Shown in pieces: positions 60,973 to 64,000 of a stretch of DNA of 64,000 nt. The notes beneath the pieces are model-generated. The model was not told the origin of the DNA. It was given only the letters and a program-made list of their open reading frames with translations, and did no database searches. The position numbers and the translations under genes were made by a program. Numbering within the stretch: position 1 is the stretch's first letter; each line of letters starts with the position of its first letter. The stretch is from the NCBI RefSeq assembly GCF_900103365.1, contig NZ_LT629703.1, forward strand, positions 6,248,501 to 6,312,500, given 5' to 3'. Origin of the DNA: Afipia sp. GAS231. Lineage in GTDB: Bacteria > Pseudomonadota > Alphaproteobacteria > Rhizobiales > Xanthobacteraceae.

Positions 60973-61887
60973 TCAGATCGGATCCCAGGTGAAGATGTCC
61001 CCCGAGCGATCCAGCTTGGGGAACGACGACTTCAGTGCCGGAATCGCATGTTCGCCGATGGTCTGCGGCGTCCAGCCCTCGCTGCGTTGTACCGAACGCA
61101 GCGGGCGGTTCTGGCTGAACAGGAAAATCTCGTTCATGCGGACGCCGAAGATCTGACCGGTGACGTCCTTGGCGGCGTCGGACAGCAGGAAGGCGCACAT
61201 CGGCGCGATCTTTTCCGGGCCCATCTGCTTGATCTTCTCGACCCGCGCCTTTTCCGCTTCGGTCTCGGTCGGGATGGTGCCGATCATGCGGGTCCAGGCG
61301 AACGGCGAGACGCAGTTCGAACGGACGTTGAAGCGCCCCATGTCGAGCGCGATCGACTTCGACAGGCCGACGATGCCGAGCTTGGCGGCGGCGTAGTTGG
61401 CCTGGCCGTAATTGCCGATCAGGCCGGAGGTCGAGGTGAAGTGGACGAAGGAGCCGCTCTCCTGTTCGCGGAACAGCCGCGCTGCGGCGTGGCTGACATA
61501 GAACGAGCCCATCAGGTGCACCTTGATGACGGCCTCGAACGCCTCGACGCTCATCTTGTGGAAGATCATGTCACGCAGGATGCCGGCATTGTTGACGACG
61601 GCGTCGAGCCGTCCGAAATGGTCGGTCGCCGTCTTGACGATCTTGCTGGCGGGGATCGCTTCCGCCACCGACTCGAAGTTCGGAACCGCGGTGCCGCCGC
61701 GCTTTTTGATCTCCTCGACCACTTCCTCGGCCGGCGAAGCCGACGAGCCGGCGCCGTCGGCCGAGCCGCCGGGATCGTTGACAACGACCTTGGCGCCTTC
61801 GGCGGCGCACAGCAGCGCGATCTCGCGCCCGATGCCGCGGCCCGCGCCGGTGACGATGATGACTTTGTCTTGCAGTGATTTGGCCAT
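60973..61887 (-). CDS. SDR family 3-hydroxyacyl-CoA dehydrogenase-like protein (17-beta-HSD4 type)
   Basis: A 304-residue SDR. The N-terminal cofactor motif is IIVTGAGRGIGREIALLCAA (about residues 9-28), then NDPGGSADGAGSSASPAEEV, a long insert typical of the multifunctional beta-oxidation (HSD17B4-like) type. Catalytic Ser/Tyr/Lys lie in FTSTSGLIGNYGQANYAAAK. The C-terminal part MNEIFLFSQNRPLRSVQRSEG is characteristic of this subclass. The frame stays open to 62295, but ATG 61887 with GGGAG upstream begins the fold. It is in a run of minus-strand genes with the thiolase and DUF35 genes. Confidence 0.92.
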   Translation of the reverse strand: MAKSLQDKVIIVTGAGRGIGREIALLCAAEGAKVVVNDPGGSADGAGSSASPAEEVVEEIKKRGGTAVPNFESVAEAIPASKIVKTATDHFGRLDAVVNNAGILRDMIFHKMSVEAFEAVIKVHLMGSFYVSHAAARLFREQESGSFVHFTSTSGLIGNYGQANYAAAKLGIVGLSKSIALDMGRFNVRSNCVSPFAWTRMIGTIPTETEAEKARVEKIKQMGPEKIAPMCAFLLSDAAKDVTGQIFGVRMNEIFLFSQNRPLRSVQRSEGWTPQTIGEHAIPALKSSFPKLDRSGDIFTWDPI

Positions 61888-61908
61888 GGGGCTCTCCCGT
61901 TGTTGTCT

Positions 61909-61988
61909 GTCATTCCGGGGCGATGCGCAGCATCGAACCCGGAATCTCGAGATTCCGGGTCTGGTCCTTCGGACCATCCCGGAATGAC
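61909..61988. repeat. Palindromic intergenic repeat, family B copy 3
   Basis: An 80-bp element (GTCATTCCGGGGCGATGC ... GGACCATCCCGGAATGAC) containing ACCCGGAATCTCGAGATTCC. It lies between the thiolase-like and SDR genes, inside what may be an operon. Confidence 0.86.
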
Positions 61989-61996
61989 GAGAGTGA

Positions 61997-63136
61997 TTAC
62001 TTCTCGTTCGTAAAAATGATCGTGCCTGACGCGGCGAACATGCCGCCGACACCGTGGCAGACCGAGATTTTCGCGCCCGGCACTTGCGCCGGTGCGATGC
62101 CGCGCATCTGCCGCACGCTTTCCTGCAGCGCGTACATGCCGTACATGCCCGAATGCATGTAGCTGAGGCCGCCGCCATTGGTGTTGAGTGGCAGCTTGCC
62201 GCCGGGGCGGGTGTTGCCGTCGGCGATGAACTTGCCGGTCTCCTCGTGCGGCATGAAGCCGAGGTCGCCAAGCCCATAGAGCGGCAAATGCGCAAAGGCG
62301 TCGTAGATCATGAGATGATCGACGTCCTTGTGGGCGATGCCGGCTTCCCTGAAGGCGGTCGGGCCTGCGACCTTGAAGGCACGCGATGAGTCAAACGTCT
62401 TCATCTGGCTGACCATCGGCGTTTCCACGCTCTCGCCGGTGCCGAGGATATAGACCGGCTTGTTCGGAAAGTCCTTGGCGCGGTCCGCCGAGGTCAGGAT
62501 CAGCGCGCCGCCGCCGTCGGTGACGAGGCAGCATTGCAGGATGCGGAACGGGTAGGCGATCATCCGCGAGTTCAGGACGTCCGCGACCGTGATCGGGTCC
62601 TTCATGGTGGCGCGCGGATTCTTCGCGGCCCATTCCCGCTGCACCACCGCGACTGAAGCAATTTGTTCATGCGTGATGCCATGCGTCTTCATGTAGCGCA
62701 GCACCGGGATCGGAAACATGCTCGGCGGGCCGTAGACGCCGAACGGTGACTCGAATTGGCCGTTGAGGCTGTCTGCCGGCGTCGAGCGCGGCTGCTTGCC
62801 GATCATCGACTTGCCGCTTTCCGCATGCGTGATCAGCACGGTCTTGCAGAGGCCGGCCTCGATCGCGGCCGCGGCGTGGCGGACGTGCAGCATGAACGAA
62901 CAGCCGCCGACCGAGGTGCCATCAACCCAGGTCGGGGTAATGCCGAGATAGTGCGCGATCTGCTGCGGGGTTTCCACCGCGGTAGCGATACCGTCGATGT
63001 CGGACAGTTTCAGTCCGGCATCGGCAATGGCGTTGAGCGCCGCATCCGCATGGAGCTGGATCTGCGACATGTTGGGGATGACGCCGAGTTCGGTGGTTTC
63101 GGCGGCGCCGACGACGGCGACTGCGTTTCTGCGCAT
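61997..63136 (-). CDS. Thiolase family protein (SCP-2-type, DUF35-paired)
   Basis: A 379-residue SCP-2-type thiolase-like protein. The nucleophile region GTSVGGCSFMLHVRHAA keeps a Cys, the acid region reads MIYDAFAHLPL (YDAF in place of NEAF), and His and second Cys are in GGGLSYMHSGMYG and CHGVGGMF. The frame is open to 63250; ATG 63136 gives the usual start (MRRNAVAVVGAAETTELG). It is 5 bases after the DUF35 protein gene, its usual partner. It likely performs the last C-C cleavage in degradation of a branched or sterol-like acyl-CoA. Aldolase activity as in Ltp2 is possible but Cys retention favours thiolase. Confidence 0.9.
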   Translation of the reverse strand: MRRNAVAVVGAAETTELGVIPNMSQIQLHADAALNAIADAGLKLSDIDGIATAVETPQQIAHYLGITPTWVDGTSVGGCSFMLHVRHAAAAIEAGLCKTVLITHAESGKSMIGKQPRSTPADSLNGQFESPFGVYGPPSMFPIPVLRYMKTHGITHEQIASVAVVQREWAAKNPRATMKDPITVADVLNSRMIAYPFRILQCCLVTDGGGALILTSADRAKDFPNKPVYILGTGESVETPMVSQMKTFDSSRAFKVAGPTAFREAGIAHKDVDHLMIYDAFAHLPLYGLGDLGFMPHEETGKFIADGNTRPGGKLPLNTNGGGLSYMHSGMYGMYALQESVRQMRGIAPAQVPGAKISVCHGVGGMFAASGTIIFTNEK

Positions 63137-63141
63137 GGTGC

Positions 63142-63555
63142 TTAGCCCTTCGCCGGACGGAACTGGGGAAGGGTGATCTTGTCGTCGAGTTTCTCGAACG
63201 CGACTTCGAGCTTCATGTCGAGCTCGAGCGCCTCCGGTGTCTGCGGACAATCGATGATGTTGCTCATCATGCGCGGGCCTTCGGCGAGTTCGACGATCGC
63301 GATCGCATAAGGCGGCGTGAAGCCGGGCGCGGCGGGACGGTGGTTGATGACGTAGCTGTAGAGCGTACCCTTGCCGCTCGCCTTGAACACCGAGACCTTG
63401 CGCGAGGCGCAGGACGGACAGAACGGGCGCGGCGGGAAATAGACATTGGCGCAGGCGTCGCAGCGCTGCAGGCGCAACTCACCGGCCGCAGTACCATCCC
63501 AGAAATGCTGGGTCTCCGGCGTCGGTTTCGGTTTAGCGCGCGCTGGCTCCGCCAT
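63142..63555 (-). CDS. Zn-ribbon OB-fold protein (DUF35 family), thiolase partner
   Basis: A 137-residue DUF35 protein. The rubredoxin-like Zn ribbon has four Cys: LQRCDACANVYFPPRPFCPSC. The OB-fold follows (GKGTLYSYVINHRPAAPGFT and PPYAIAIVELAEGPRMMSNI). Such proteins bind acyl-CoA and stabilise SCP-2-type thiolases or aldolases in a complex. It is the first gene in the minus-strand set, five bases before the thiolase. GGGGAGGAATTGCCGAATGGC surrounds its start; ATG 63555. Confidence 0.93.
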   Translation of the reverse strand: MAEPARAKPKPTPETQHFWDGTAAGELRLQRCDACANVYFPPRPFCPSCASRKVSVFKASGKGTLYSYVINHRPAAPGFTPPYAIAIVELAEGPRMMSNIIDCPQTPEALELDMKLEVAFEKLDDKITLPQFRPAKG

Positions 63556-63778
63556 TCGGCAATTCCTCCCCGTGGGATTTGGGCTTGCGCCCGATTGTTG
63601 CGATCTTGATGCGACATTTGACCATTCCACGTCAACGGTCCAGCGTTGCTGCCGCATGGCCGCATTCCGGCAAACGAGAGCGCTTGTATGCCAGCGATTT
63701 CCCGCGCTAGGGTATTTGTCATCCGCATCGCCAAAAAAAGACACGTGATGCCAACAAACGCGACAGCACCGGGATCAC

Positions 63779-64000
63779 ATGCCTGACAAGCCGACACTCG
63801 CCTCCCTGGCCGCCGATCTTGCTTCCGGCGCGACAACCGCCCGCAGACTGGTCGAGGCGTGCCTCGCCAAAATCGCCGACCCCGCAGGCGAAGGCCAGCG
63901 TGTCTTTATTCGCGTCGACAAGGACGCAGCCCTTGACGCTGCCGACGCCATGGACCGGCTGCGCAAAGCCAAGGCAGCACCGTCGCCGTTCGCGGGCATT
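63779..64000 (+). CDS. Amidase (amidase-signature family), N-terminal part, cut by window edge
   Basis: The first 74 residues of an amidase-signature enzyme. It begins MPDKPTLASLAADLASGATT, typical of the helical N-terminus before the Ser-Ser-Lys catalytic core, with TARRLVEACLAKIADP (the usual SA-x-x-LVE-x-x-LARI pattern). The Lys and Ser residues of the active site lie beyond the edge, so the class is inferred from the N-terminus. It is divergent from the DUF35/thiolase genes. It could cleave an aliphatic or aromatic amide, or act as allophanate hydrolase or GatA-like enzyme. Confidence 0.75.
   Translation, partial: MPDKPTLASLAADLASGATTARRLVEACLAKIADPAGEGQRVFIRVDKDAALDAADAMDRLRKAKAAPSPFAGI

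Noticed and set aside
1..64000. A defence system, prophage, integrative element or secondary-metabolite cluster
   Set aside because: I looked for nucleases, helicases, methylases, integrases, toxin-antitoxin pairs, NRPS/PKS domains and base-composition shifts; none is evident in the window.

Overview
The window looks like chromosomal DNA of a Bradyrhizobium-type alphaproteobacterium (Bradyrhizobium, Rhodopseudomonas or a close relative). The signs are high GC with strong GC-third-position codon use, many branched-chain-amino-acid-type ABC systems and acyl-CoA enzymes, and a dense set of intergenic palindromic repeats of the kind seen in that group. This placement is inference from gene content. 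I found no rRNA, tRNA, transposase, phage gene, att site or CRISPR array, so this looks like ordinary, metabolically rich chromosome rather than a mobile island.

Left part (1-11.0 kb). A Zn-dependent carbamoylase-type hydrolase (cut by the left edge) and a LysR regulator run leftward. Facing them are a D-glutamate cyclase-like protein (DUF1445) and a complete livKHMGF-type ABC operon. A perfect LysR-type operator sits in the divergent gap. Next comes a full set of tetronate-catabolism enzymes: otnC on the minus strand, facing ltnD-otnI-otnK. These should convert L-threonate-type sugar acids to dihydroxyacetone phosphate and CO2.

Chemoreceptor block (11.0-19.3 kb). Four methyl-accepting chemotaxis proteins lie in tandem. 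They have three kinds of sensor domain (four-helix bundle, two long all-helical sensors, one Cache) but very similar signalling domains. The first two share a 729-bp 3' half with only 7 mismatches, which points to recent gene conversion. An RND efflux permease and its membrane-fusion protein follow (19.4-23.8 kb).

Middle part (23.9-45.3 kb). This holds a thiolase-like protein without recognisable catalytic cysteines, two nitronate monooxygenases, a large metalloprotease/adhesin-like exoprotein, a Baeyer-Villiger monooxygenase, and a second complete liv-type ABC operon on the minus strand. Two alpha/beta hydrolases, a GST, a flavin reductase, an acyl-CoA dehydrogenase, a glyoxalase-fold protein and a Bcr/CflA exporter are also here.

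Right part (45.5-64 kb). This is a CoA-thioester catabolic region: three enoyl-CoA hydratases, an acyl-CoA dehydrogenase, two acyl-CoA synthetases (one broken by a one-base frameshift that removes the catalytic lysine), three SDRs, an ACAD10-like phosphotransferase with a DUF6285 partner, and a thiolase/DUF35 pair. PEP carboxylase and an SMP-30-type lactonase lie within it, and an amidase is cut by the right edge. The BVMO, esterases, lactonase and beta-oxidation genes could together open and degrade a cyclic or branched ketone; this is inference.

The most distinctive non-coding feature is a set of eight families of palindromic intergenic repeats (19 elements counted), nearly all placed just after stop codons. 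In two cases the element supplies the stop codon of the upstream gene.
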